Source: Brevibacillus laterosporus DSM 25
Lineage (GTDB): Bacteria; Bacillota; Bacilli; Brevibacillales; Brevibacillaceae
DNA: 64,000 nt
Reading direction: 5' to 3'
Assembly (NCBI RefSeq): GCF_002706795.1
Contig: NZ_CP017705.1
Coordinates: 1,553,501-1,617,500, forward strand
In this document: in pieces, positions 43,901 to 51,195 of the stretch
How the letters are laid out: every line of letters starts with the position of its first letter
How positions within the stretch are numbered: position 1 is the stretch's first letter
Position numbers and translations under genes: made by a program
Notes under the pieces: generated by a model
The model's database searches: none
Told to the model about the DNA's origin: nothing
Seen by the model: only the letters and a program-made list of their open reading frames with translations

Positions 43901-44372
43901 TTATCTCGTTCTCTGCCAGTCTCTTCAATTCAGGAATAGCCAGACCAGTCATAAACACAATCGCAACAGGCTCTTGATACAATTCCTCCTGTTTTACCGT
44001 AATAGAATCCTTACCAATCCCCAATCCTTCACTATCGTTTAGCTTAGCTTGTAGCTTTCTAAAAAAATCATTGCCAAAATGATTCTCTGTCTCAATTTCA
44101 ATTTTTGCTTGCCCTTCCTTGGAGATAGCTGTTAGCTTTTTAATTCCAGAAAGCTCTCTTATCATAGCTTCAGCTGGTTGAGAAATCTGTGCTTCTACTT
44201 CATCTGCTGAAAGTCCCTGAGCCGTAATCTCAACTTGATAAATCGTTTTTTTCACATCAGGAAACACGAGCAGAGGTATGGAAGAAAGCGAGATTAATCC
44301 TAGTAACAAAATAAGCCCCACTGTAAGAAGTAACAACTGCTTTCGCGGATGTTTCGTCATAGGATCACTCAT
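40989..44372 (-). CDS. Divergent RND permease lacking TM4 Asp pair
   Basis: The protein is 1127 residues, RND superfamily by its plan: TM1, a porter domain (QVEITAQGLSADEVEAQISQ), a TM2-TM6 block, a central hydrophilic linker with a basic, Asn/Ser-rich stretch around residues 495-540, then the second half and a polar 60-residue tail. The TM4 segment reads LCLGAGMLLFERY (Gly397-Ala398-Gly399) where proton-driven RND pumps have the Asp-Asp pair. Sequence is otherwise uninterrupted and the operon has its own adaptor. Overlaps the adaptor gene by 8 bp. It may be a pump of different energetics, a regulator, or a degenerating copy. Confidence 0.82.
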   Translation of the reverse strand: MSDPMTKHPRKQLLLLTVGLILLLGLISLSSIPLLVFPDVKKTIYQVEITAQGLSADEVEAQISQPAEAMIRELSGIKKLTAISKEGQAKIEIETENHFGNDFFRKLQAKLNDSEGLGIGKDSITVKQEELYQEPVAIVFMTGLAIPELKRLAENEIKGRLERIDGISQVVVKSPNVQNEIELLLRPSMLQAYQLTPGDIVRELQNKGKNESLGSIGEGVDGTTFSWNNTSHSLEDLSTLTISTPKGEVALHQLVDIRDSRYEIGESLRFYHGEPVVEYQLFAANEASLLTIDQQLRQQTAELNREANQKYQLFIRSGALQEALASMRIVLALFSGVSILAALYIGYRMRQWKAGLLLLVSVLLTLLVLATGLYFTDQTFTIASVGPLLVIVTLCLGAGMLLFERYALIQIWNDQQVWQATKSRWIPIILPLVIVSLLFIPLLYSRLLQEEDKLSLLPALPILLWGGIGVCLIYLYVLPTTAALWLRARKGPDSNEHEQPSKHISSINRRSSRTEFNQNTDSHALQRMRNWIQQKIISTWYERMQLGLLPYLLALLAAWGVYFFCGPFAQADPFLQWNQNESKTLSDTSQTFTLDLPPYTPMVEALQKAKDTEIMLRKTIPELQDSYMDVTPSSITFYLQYQNQSSWERSSYKIKQNIDTILSNVPDANYSVKFAQSGVENEEKVKFTVQGPSLPKVKEVANQVIQVMEKTGDGLSSQVYNVMTSENSEGQQMEIVPKAEITSLYGVSAEDVEQQMNSYLGPQKVSTVEWDGVKSQIVLRYPKLYMDYPDQLQQAPIKTLNGLKPLGELVIMQHKTLSPTYIRTDKTYQINIHATVKKQGEGKFPTTPRTLYYSMPETFKKEIRLPTDYKIVTPLDKELEEHSVKGWEQKGPFIVTFTISILIALLVATVLKQLRSTIIVILLTPLLVVPLVAGVAIWDLPVNQPAVFATLSLITFLTQQILLMCRYFEEYPEQGELSLIQSHRGKTATFMYMPSLLCIVGVFFIPFLPFLFGWTNRYFFSSFLGVMSVGFLCIPWIMLYIVPSLYRYGPSQQNEHRDHIGVILRQSFIHWWNNRGRRSLTKSSDSNQSVGWLVNKGRIKKESAEESGDRREKLCPEDFQPIPRTDR

Positions 44373-45627
44373 GGGAACTCTCCTTCACTGCTTCACCCTC
44401 TGCTACGTATGATAAACCAGATCGAACTATGACCTGTCCATCAGAAATTCCCTCTTTAATTTGATACATATCATTGTGAATAGCACCTACTGTAACGATT
44501 TGCCGCTTTGCTTTTCCGCCATCTATGACAATTACAAATCGTTCCCCATCCTGTAAGCCGACTGCTGATACGGGAACATAGATATCCTTACTGTCTTTGC
44601 TTGTAATTTGGGTAGAGACAGTCATACCTGTTTTCCAATTTTGTGGGTTGCCTAGCACGGCTACTTCTACCGTGTATGTACCCTTTTTCTCATCTAGTAT
44701 GGGGGATACGAATGTGACGACGCCAGGAATGGAGGTATTTCCAACCGATTGAATCGTAAGCTTTGCTCCTTGCTTCCATTGAGTGATTTGACCACTATTT
44801 ACCTGAAGATGGACAATCCAAGCACTATCGTCCATTAGCTTTACAACAGCTTGGCCAGAACCTATCTGCTCTGAAACATTCTGATTTACCTCAGCAACGA
44901 TCCCAGAGAAAGGGGCAATCAATTGGGTGGCTTTTAATTCTTGTTGAGCTCTAGCCAGTTGTACCTGCGCCTGTTTAATGCCAGCATGTAAAGTGGTTTG
45001 ATCAGCGAAGCTTGGCTTTTGCTGCAATTTAGAAGAACGATTCTGCTCTGCTTGCAAATCAATCATAGCTTGTTTTTGTGCTTGATCCAGTCGATCCAGT
45101 TCGCTTTTAGCAATAGCCCCGCTGTCGTATAATCGTTTTCCTTTTGACAGCTCATCGTTGGCTACTGCAAGCTTCTGTTTGGCCTTATTAATTTGCAATT
45201 GTAGATCATACAAGTCATGCTGATCAGCCCCCTGTAAGCCTTTTATTTTTTCAGCACTTGCCCGTGCCACTTGAGATTCGGCAGATGCAATTTCCTGTTG
45301 CCATACAGTCGTATCCAACTGGGCTAACACTTTTCCTGCCTCTACTTTATCTCCTTTTTTCACGTTGATTTGAGCTATTTTACCGCTTGCTCCAAAGGAT
45401 AAGGACATTTCCTTGGCCGCGGCAACAATTCCATAGGTTGTGTTTCTTTCATTTGTTTCTAAAGTGGATACACGATAGCTTGGAACCGTCTTTATTTGTA
45501 GCCCCATGTCCCCCATGGCAAAGTATCCTTCTCTCATTTCTTCCATCTGATCAACATTCGATTTCATTTTATCGCAACCACTCAACATAAGTAGGAATGC
45601 AACACCTAATAACATCCTTTTTCTCAC
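44365..45627 (-). CDS. RND membrane-fusion lipoprotein adaptor (second system)
   Basis: The protein is 420 residues starting at GTG 45627 behind GGGAAGTG (an ATG four codons in is the alternative). Lipoprotein signal ends LSGC (Cys18). Then lipoyl half (LSFGASGKIAQINVKKGDKV), coiled-coil hairpin around residues 110-210, second lipoyl half (LIAPFSGIVAEVNQ), barrel and membrane-proximal domains (VPVSAVGLQDGERFVIV). Same architecture as the adaptor at 15285-16532 but diverged. Promoter region upstream is AT-rich with no clear hexamers. Confidence 0.88.
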   Translation of the reverse strand: MRKRMLLGVAFLLMLSGCDKMKSNVDQMEEMREGYFAMGDMGLQIKTVPSYRVSTLETNERNTTYGIVAAAKEMSLSFGASGKIAQINVKKGDKVEAGKVLAQLDTTVWQQEIASAESQVARASAEKIKGLQGADQHDLYDLQLQINKAKQKLAVANDELSKGKRLYDSGAIAKSELDRLDQAQKQAMIDLQAEQNRSSKLQQKPSFADQTTLHAGIKQAQVQLARAQQELKATQLIAPFSGIVAEVNQNVSEQIGSGQAVVKLMDDSAWIVHLQVNSGQITQWKQGAKLTIQSVGNTSIPGVVTFVSPILDEKKGTYTVEVAVLGNPQNWKTGMTVSTQITSKDSKDIYVPVSAVGLQDGERFVIVIDGGKAKRQIVTVGAIHNDMYQIKEGISDGQVIVRSGLSYVAEGEAVKESSHE

Positions 45628-45745
45628 CCGATCACTTCCCGAATAAAGATTTTAAATATTTAATTAATTAATTGTATATGGATATCTTAGCAGTTACAAT
45701 AGCTTTCAATATTTTAAAAAATAATATAACCGCAAAAACATAAAT

Positions 45746-45783
45746 AAAAGAGCAGCCCCACATCAATGCGTAGAAGCTGCTCC
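45746..45783. terminator. Terminator after HAD phosphatase gene
   Basis: AGAGCAGC and GCTGCTCC/T arms with a T-run on the minus strand, 16 bp past the HAD gene stop. Confidence 0.8.
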
Positions 45784-45798
45784 TTATTTCTATTCTTG

Positions 45799-46614
45799 CT
45801 ATTTAGATGTAGGAGCGAGTGTCAATTGCCAACCGTTTTGCTGAGCAACCCACTCAGCTGCTTCACGTACGCTCTTTACAGTATGAGCCGCCTTTTCTTT
45901 AATAGCCTCATCAGCATGCTCCATTGCAAAGCTGTGCGTCACTGCTTCAAACATAGGCAGATCATTATAGGAATCCCCAATGCAGGCCACTTCCTCTGGA
46001 GATAAATCTAAGTTTTTCATCAGTCGGCCTACACCATCTCCTTTGCTAACATGTAAAGGCATTAAATCTAGACAATCGCTAAAGGACACAAATGAATCAA
46101 ATTGTTCAGGGTAGAGTTCATGTACTTTTTGTTGCAATTGCTTTAATATATCCATTTCCCCAATATATGTTAATTTAGTCGGTTTTAGTTGATCACTGAA
46201 CATATTTATAAGGTTTGGTTCTTCTTTAATCTGTTCCTTGTGAGCCTCTTCAATTTCCTTGTACGCTGTTTTTTTAGTCAGGTACACCTCATCGCCCACA
46301 CTCACCAAACTTATCGCGTCGAATTCATTTCCTGTTTCACACAATTTTCGAGCCATCTCTGGATCAAAATCGCAAGCATGCAATAATTGCTCTTCACGCG
46401 TAATGACAAAACCACCGTTTTGGCTCACACGATGGCATTGGTGACCTAGCTCCTCGATAACCCATTTAATATCTCTATCAATACGACCGCTGGCAATACA
46501 AATTTGGATTCCTTTTTTAGCTAAAAACAGCAATGCCTCACGATCGGCTGGATCAATTTTTTTCTCATCCGTAAGTAAAGTGCCATCCAAATCGCTTACA
46601 AACATTTTTATCAT
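45799..46614 (-). CDS. Cof-type HAD-superfamily phosphatase
   Basis: The protein is 271 residues. HAD motif I VSDLDGTLL with Asp8 and Asp10, motif II ASGRIDRD, motif III region SKGDG and motif IV CIGDSYNDLPM; the inserted cap is the large type IIB (Cof). These enzymes dephosphorylate sugar phosphates, flavin precursors or other small metabolites; substrate cannot be named. Ribosome site CGGAGGAAACC. Transcribed alone. Confidence 0.9.
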   Translation of the reverse strand: MIKMFVSDLDGTLLTDEKKIDPADREALLFLAKKGIQICIASGRIDRDIKWVIEELGHQCHRVSQNGGFVITREEQLLHACDFDPEMARKLCETGNEFDAISLVSVGDEVYLTKKTAYKEIEEAHKEQIKEEPNLINMFSDQLKPTKLTYIGEMDILKQLQQKVHELYPEQFDSFVSFSDCLDLMPLHVSKGDGVGRLMKNLDLSPEEVACIGDSYNDLPMFEAVTHSFAMEHADEAIKEKAAHTVKSVREAAEWVAQQNGWQLTLAPTSK

Positions 46615-46743
46615 GCAGGTTTCCTCCGTTTCAAACTCTCTATCTATCCTTAGTAATCTTACCTTAAAAAGAAAAGATATGATAGGTCGCTAAAGTTGTG
46701 TTCTACCCTTTTATCTTTTTGAATAGTCTGATAAAATTTAGCT

Positions 46744-46758
46744 TGTAAAACGCTTACA
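46744..46758 (+). promoter_or_regulatory. cre-like palindrome upstream of scoA
   Basis: TGTAAAACGCTTACA resembles a CcpA cre site but has one extra base in the left half, so the match to the 14-base consensus is imperfect. It lies 60 bp upstream of the scoA start. A catabolite-repression role for scoAB is inference. Confidence 0.3.
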
Positions 46759-46818
46759 CACATCCCAGATTATACAAAACTGTGATAGCTTTTTTTAAAC
46801 AGGAGGGAGAGGTGCATC

Positions 46819-47514
46819 GTGGCAAAGATTTTTGAATCATATCATGACATGGTTGCGGATATTCATGATGAGGCTACGCTATTAGTTGGTGGGTTTGGTC
46901 TCTGCGGTATTCCAGAAAATCTGATTATTGCCTTACGTGATAAAGGGGTTCAGGGTTTAACCGTGGTTTCAAATAATTGCGGCGTGGATGACTGGGGGCT
47001 TGGCCTCATGCTACAACAGAAGCAAATTAAAAAAATGGTCAGTTCTTATGTAGGTGAGAACAAAGAATTTGAACGTCAATTCCTCTCAGGTGAGCTGGAG
47101 GTAGAATTGACTCCACAGGGTACGTTAGCGGAAAGAATTCGTGCCGGTGGAGCAGGAATTCCTGCTTTCTATACCCCTGCTGGCGTCGGTACCCCCATTG
47201 CCGAGGGACGTGAAACACGTATATTTAATGATAAAGAATACTTAATGGAAACAGCGATTACGGGTGACTTCGCATTAATAAAGGCTTGGAAGGCTGATAC
47301 ACTCGGCAATCTGATCTATCATAAAACCGCACGTAACTTTAATCCGATGATGGCGGCAGCTGGTAAAATCACGCTTGTTGAAGTAGAAGAAATCGTAGAA
47401 GCAGGAGAGCTGGACCCTGATCAAATTCATACTCCAAGCGTGTACGTACAACGCTTGATTAAAGCCCCATCCTTTGAAAAACGTATCGAACGGCGCACCG
47501 TTCAAAAAGCTTAG
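46819..47514 (+). CDS. scoA: 3-oxoacid CoA-transferase, subunit A
   Basis: Alpha subunit of succinyl-CoA:3-ketoacid CoA-transferase (SCOT), moving CoA between acyl-CoA and acetoacetate or other 3-oxoacids. The protein is 231 residues with glycine-rich [27 protein letters not shown] and [10 protein letters not shown]. The start is GTG 46819 after AGGAGGGAGAGG. Paired with the beta subunit 95 bp downstream. Links the acyl-CoA pool of the fad genes to ketone-body or butyrate-type metabolism. Confidence 0.93.
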   Translation: MAKIFESYHDMVADIHDEATLLVGGFGLCGIPENLIIALRDKGVQGLTVVSNNCGVDDWGLGLMLQQKQIKKMVSSYVGENKEFERQFLSGELEVELTPQGTLAERIRAGGAGIPAFYTPAGVGTPIAEGRETRIFNDKEYLMETAITGDFALIKAWKADTLGNLIYHKTARNFNPMMAAAGKITLVEVEEIVEAGELDPDQIHTPSVYVQRLIKAPSFEKRIERRTVQKA

Positions 47515-47517
47515 CAT

Positions 47518-47563
47518 AACATTATTGAACTACAAAAAAATAATTAAAAATATTAATAATGTT
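47518..47563. repeat. Inverted repeat between scoA and scoB
   Basis: AACATTATT (47518-47526) and AATAATGTT (47555-47563) are perfect complements separated by an A-rich 28 bases. It may be an mRNA stem modulating scoB translation or transcript ends. Confidence 0.4.
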
Positions 47564-47609
47564 CAATCATACGCTTACTCACTGTTTAAAATAAGGAGGT
47601 AGATAATCC

Positions 47610-48266
47610 ATGACCTTGTCTCGCGAACAAGTGGCCATGCGTGCCGCTCAAGAAATCGAGGATGGTTTTTATGTAAATTTGGGAATTGGTATGCCTACAC
47701 TGGTGGCTAACTATATTGCGGAGGGTAAAACGGTAGTTTTGCAGTCAGAAAATGGATTATTGGGTATTGGACCTTATCCGTATGCTGACGACATAGATCC
47801 TGATCTGATCAATGCTGGAAAAGAAACAGTAACAGCAATTTCGGGTGCTTCCTATTTCTCCTCTGCTGAGTCCTTTGGAATGATTCGTGGAGGTCATATT
47901 GATCTGGCCATTCTAGGTGCGATGGAGGTATCCGAGAAGGGTGATTTAGCCAATTGGATGATTCCAGGAAAGATGGTAAAGGGTATGGGTGGTGCCATGG
48001 ATTTGGTCCACGGTGCGAAAAAAATTGTTGTGATTATGGAGCATGTAAATAAGCATGGAGAAAGCAAAATTCTTCCTGCCTGCACTCTCCCTTTAACCGG
48101 GAAACAGGTCATTAACCGTATTATTACGGATCGTGCTGTGTTTGATGTAACCGCAGAGGGTCTTATTTTAGTAGAAGTAGCGGACGGTTTCACAGCAGAT
48201 GATATTAAAGCGTGCACCGCCGCTTCCTTCCAAGTAGCAAACGAGTTAAAAAACGTTTCCGTCTAA
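47610..48266 (+). CDS. scoB: 3-oxoacid CoA-transferase, subunit B
   Basis: Beta subunit carrying the catalytic glutamate in [12 protein letters not shown]. The protein is 218 residues; other marks are [34 protein letters not shown] and [19 protein letters not shown]. Ribosome site AAGGAGGTAG before ATG 47610. With ScoA it forms the alpha2beta2 transferase. Ends before a palindrome and a strong terminator. Confidence 0.95.
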   Translation: MTLSREQVAMRAAQEIEDGFYVNLGIGMPTLVANYIAEGKTVVLQSENGLLGIGPYPYADDIDPDLINAGKETVTAISGASYFSSAESFGMIRGGHIDLAILGAMEVSEKGDLANWMIPGKMVKGMGGAMDLVHGAKKIVVIMEHVNKHGESKILPACTLPLTGKQVINRIITDRAVFDVTAEGLILVEVADGFTADDIKACTAASFQVANELKNVSV

Positions 48267-48363
48267 CACGGTTACTTTCAATTCATTACGCATAACCTAA
48301 CAAGACATAGAAAGCTTGGCTTTGCACATATAGTAAAGCACCTCTTCTGTTGCACTTGTTAGA

Positions 48364-48387
48364 GCTAAGAATACACGTATTCTTAGC
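48364..48387. repeat. Perfect 11+2+11 palindrome before terminator
   Basis: GCTAAGAATAC and GTATTCTTAGC are exact complements around AC. It lies between the scoB stop and the terminator and may be part of a compound terminator, or an operator for the esterase gene downstream. Confidence 0.5.
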
Positions 48388-48389
48388 AC

Positions 48390-48419
48390 AAAAAGGCAAC
48401 CCTTGGGTCGCCTTTTTTA
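48390..48419 (+). terminator. Terminator after scoAB
   Basis: AAAAAGGC...CCC and GGG...GCCTTTTTT form a compact hairpin with T6, ending about 20 bp upstream of the esterase start. Confidence 0.85.
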
Positions 48420-48438
48420 TGTAGAAAGGAGCTTGCAA

Positions 48439-49143
48439 ATGGATACCACGCTTGGCTTCCTAGTTTTACATGGGTTTGCAGGCAAAATTAATGATGTGTT
48501 ACCTCTTGTCCAATTTCTGCGTAATCAAGGCTATACTGTTGAGTGCCCAACACTAGAAGGACACGGAACTGATCGTTACCATTTGAAGCGTTCCACTCGC
48601 GGACAATGGATACATTCAGCCGAGCAAGCCTATCAACGACTTAGCATGCGCGTAGATGTCACGGTGATCATTGGTTTTTCAATGGGAGGCTTACTTGCCT
48701 TCCATCTAGCTGCTCGTTACCCTGTTCGACTCTTGTTTAGTCTGTGTACACCATACTACTATTGGGACATTCCCCAGTCCCTTTCTAATCTAAAAGAAGA
48801 CTTCAGTAACTACAGCAACAAATACTTGGCTAGCCTATTGCGCATTCCACTTTCTAGCATGATACAATTCCGCAGGTTGCTAGCTGAAACAAAGATAATG
48901 ATGCATCGCGTTACCTGCCCATATTACATTATTCAAGGGAAAAAGGACGATACTGTTCAAGCTATCAGCGCTGAGTATTTGCAGCAAAAGGTGACGAGCA
49001 GGCAAACCACCGTTCAATACTTCCCAAACTCTGGTCATATTATTTTACATGGCCCCGAATCTCAGAAGGTCATCTCCTACATCCATCAAATACTACAACA
49101 AGAATTATCAGATCTTTATGGGAAAACCACGGTTTTATTTTGA
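48439..49143 (+). CDS. Carboxylesterase, Est30-like alpha/beta hydrolase
   Basis: The protein is 234 residues from ATG 48439 (GAAAGGAGCTTG upstream). N-terminal LHGFAGKINDV oxyanion loop, nucleophile motif GFSMGGLLA, acid region QGKKDDTVQ and late SGHIILHG with catalytic His: the layout of Bacillus/Geobacillus Est30 monoacylglycerol/carboxylesterases, here for short- to medium-chain esters. The last 28 bp overlap the 3' end of purU on the other strand, so each gene's tail codes twice. Confidence 0.85.
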   Translation: MDTTLGFLVLHGFAGKINDVLPLVQFLRNQGYTVECPTLEGHGTDRYHLKRSTRGQWIHSAEQAYQRLSMRVDVTVIIGFSMGGLLAFHLAARYPVRLLFSLCTPYYYWDIPQSLSNLKEDFSNYSNKYLASLLRIPLSSMIQFRRLLAETKIMMHRVTCPYYIIQGKKDDTVQAISAEYLQQKVTSRQTTVQYFPNSGHIILHGPESQKVISYIHQILQQELSDLYGKTTVLF

Positions 49144-50015
49144 TGTACCAGAACTCGATCTTCTAGGTGCCAATGAACAGCGCGGGCCAGCACGGTCCGC
49201 TCTATTTGTTTACCCAAACGCTTAAGATCATCTACGTCATCACGGTGTGTAACACGTTCTACTCCCTGTTCAATAATCGGGCCTGCATCTAGTTCTTCCG
49301 TTACATAATGCGCAGTAGCACCAATTAATTTAACGCCACGCTCATACGCTCGTTCGTATGGCTTTGCCCCTACGAAGGCTGGTAGGAAGGAATGGTGGAT
49401 ATTGATGATTTGGCACGGAAAATCCTGAAGGAATGTCGGCGATAAAATCTGCATATACCGGGCCAATACGATCATGTCTACCTTACCTTTAATAAGCTCG
49501 ATTTGCTTTTGCTCAGCTTCTTGTTTCGTATCTTTAGTCACGGGAATATGATAGAACGGGATACCCATCGCTTCTACCATATCTTTCGTATCCAAATGAT
49601 TACTGATTACCATCGCAATATCCGCATGCAAATACCCTGCACTATACTGCCACAGCAATTCTACTAAGCAATGATCTTCTTTAGATACAAAAATGGCCAT
49701 ACGCTTACGCTTGCAGGCTTCAACTAACTTCCATTCCATCTCAAACTGTTTCGCAATCGGCGCAAAGCCCTGATTTAGTGACTCCCAGCACTCTTGTAGA
49801 CGATTTTGCTTAAATTCAATACGCATAAAAAAGCGACCGCCTTCTGGGTCGGTTGTATATTGATCAGATTGAATGATATTAGCACCTTGTTCATATAGAT
49901 ATTGAGAAACTGTCGAGACGATCCCGGGACGATCAGGGCACGTAATTAGCATAATTGCTGTATCTTCATGCTTTTGCTTAAAATGGTTCCATTCTTTATC
50001 TGATATTGGTTGCAT
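49116..50015 (-). CDS. purU: Formyltetrahydrofolate deformylase
   Basis: Hydrolyses 10-formyl-THF to THF and formate, balancing one-carbon units. The protein is 299 residues: N-terminal ACT domain (ITCPDRPGIVSTVSQYLYEQ), linker, and a formyltransferase-like catalytic domain with HHSFLPAFVGAKPYERAYER and TAHYVTEELDAGPIIEQ. The start is set at ATG 50015 behind GGAGGAACC, dropping 16 upstream codons without a ribosome site. Convergent 28-bp overlap with the esterase gene. Confidence 0.95.
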   Translation of the reverse strand: MQPISDKEWNHFKQKHEDTAIMLITCPDRPGIVSTVSQYLYEQGANIIQSDQYTTDPEGGRFFMRIEFKQNRLQECWESLNQGFAPIAKQFEMEWKLVEACKRKRMAIFVSKEDHCLVELLWQYSAGYLHADIAMVISNHLDTKDMVEAMGIPFYHIPVTKDTKQEAEQKQIELIKGKVDMIVLARYMQILSPTFLQDFPCQIINIHHSFLPAFVGAKPYERAYERGVKLIGATAHYVTEELDAGPIIEQGVERVTHRDDVDDLKRLGKQIERTVLARAVHWHLEDRVLVHQNKTVVFP

Positions 50016-50165
50016 CGTAGGGTTCCTCCAGAATTTTTTCTTCAAAGTATAGCACGTTCCCATCCGTTATCCAATCAACGTAATAAAGAATAGATTTATG
50101 TCATTTTTCCTGTAACCTTTTCGGCTTGCCAAGCGTAAAAATGAGTGAGAAAGGAGGGTGAACTC

Positions 50166-50444
50166 ATGTTAAAATCATTAAGCTTAGGTTTACTTGTCTC
50201 ACTCCTCGTCTCATTGCTCATCCAAGACCACCTACTTATGCTGAAAGTTGCTGTCATCATTGGTGCTTTATTATGGGCCATCAGTGCATTCATTTCTACC
50301 TTTCTATTAGATAGCAGCAGAATGCATGAGCGCACTCTTTTTTATGATAAACAGCACAAAAAACAGCAAATTTGGGCAGTTCATTTATTTTTAGTAGGCC
50401 TTCCCAATATGTTATTATCTCTCTTTTTATATGTAGAAATGTAA
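50166..50444 (+). CDS. Small membrane protein, DUF5316-like
   Basis: The protein is 92 residues from ATG 50166 after AAAGGAGGGTG. Three predicted membrane segments: LGLLVSLLVSLLIQ, LKVAVIIGALLWAISAFIST and VHLFLVGLPNMLLSLFLYVEM, with a charged loop SSRMHERTLFYDKQHKKQQ between the last two. Layout matches the DUF5316 family found in Bacilli. Function unknown; followed by its own terminator. Confidence 0.75.
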   Translation: MLKSLSLGLLVSLLVSLLIQDHLLMLKVAVIIGALLWAISAFISTFLLDSSRMHERTLFYDKQHKKQQIWAVHLFLVGLPNMLLSLFLYVEM

Positions 50445-50492
50445 AAGCAGGCATGTCTTTTCGAAAATAGCAAAGGGTCATGCCTGCTTTTA
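50443..50492 (+). terminator. Terminator after small membrane protein gene
   Basis: AAAAGCAGGCATG and CATGCCTGCTTTTA pair perfectly around a 24-base loop right at the stop codon. Confidence 0.85.
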
Positions 50493-50572
50493 TATGTCAT
50501 TCATTATGATAAATCTATTATCTATGATCCCAGCTATAGAAGAAATCATGCGGTACGAAAAGAACATCATCA

Positions 50573-50689
50573 TTACTTGAACCATTCAGGTAATTTCCGG
50601 ATAAAATAGGCAAGCAATAATCCTAAGGAGACAGGTAGCGCTATTGCAGTCAAGGCCCCCATAAACTCCATATATTCTCTACTTTCCAT
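50573..50689 (-). CDS. 38-residue single-span membrane peptide
   Basis: A gene too short for usual calling. ATG at 50689 follows a purine-rich GGGGGAAGAAAGAT. The peptide has an acidic N-terminus (MESREYMEF), one hydrophobic span (ALTAIALPVSLGLLLAYFI) and a basic end (RKLPEWFK). Orientation suggests N-out/C-in by the positive-inside rule. No family recognised. It occupies the gap between two small membrane-protein genes on the opposite strand. Confidence 0.5.
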   Translation of the reverse strand: MESREYMEFMGALTAIALPVSLGLLLAYFIRKLPEWFK

Positions 50690-50851
50690 ATCTTTCTTCC
50701 CCCTCCATACTAGTACGCCAAAAATCGAGGGAAGTTGCGGTCAGTTGGTGAGAAAACTCACATTTTGTCTATAAATTGATTATTCAATACTAGATTTCCT
50801 GTTTAAAAATGGGATACACCAGGTCAACATCGTGAGGAGGGTGATGGTTAA

Positions 50852-51127
50852 TTGTTTGGAATAAGCATGATAGCTATCGTTACCTTTATCGTATTATTCT
50901 CAATCTCCTACTTTATTTACATCAAAAAACCTGAAAACACGGTCTTCATGTATATCCCTTCAACGGTTGTATTTATTGTAAGCAGTTTGGCAGTTCTATA
51001 TAGCTTTTGTGTAAATGGCTTTGAAGGTTTGGGAATAGCATTTATTGGTGCTACTATCGGTATTGCTAGCCTACTGACCTGCATTGTACTCACTATTATT
51101 GTTATGATCAAACAACATGAAAAATAA
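50852..51127 (+). CDS. Small membrane protein, YesK-like
   Basis: The protein is 91 residues starting at TTG 50852 with GGAGGGTGATGG upstream. Three hydrophobic segments (MIAIVTFIVLFSISYFIYI, YIPSTVVFIVSSLAVLYSF, then FIGATIGIASLLTCIVLTII) with the KKPEN motif after the first helix and a short lysine tail. It resembles the small YesK family of Bacillus. Function unknown. An internal ATG at residue 6 is a possible alternative start. Confidence 0.65.
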   Translation: MFGISMIAIVTFIVLFSISYFIYIKKPENTVFMYIPSTVVFIVSSLAVLYSFCVNGFEGLGIAFIGATIGIASLLTCIVLTIIVMIKQHEK

Positions 51128-51182
51128 AACTAAGAGGTTACTCCCATACAGTTAGACTTTCGGGAGACCTCTTAGTTTTTTT
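51127..51182. terminator. Terminator between YesK-like gene and addA
   Basis: AAAACTAAGAGGT...CCC and GGG...ACCTCTTAGTTTTTTT form a long stem between convergent genes. Confidence 0.88.
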
Positions 51183-51195
51183 CTACAAAAAATCC

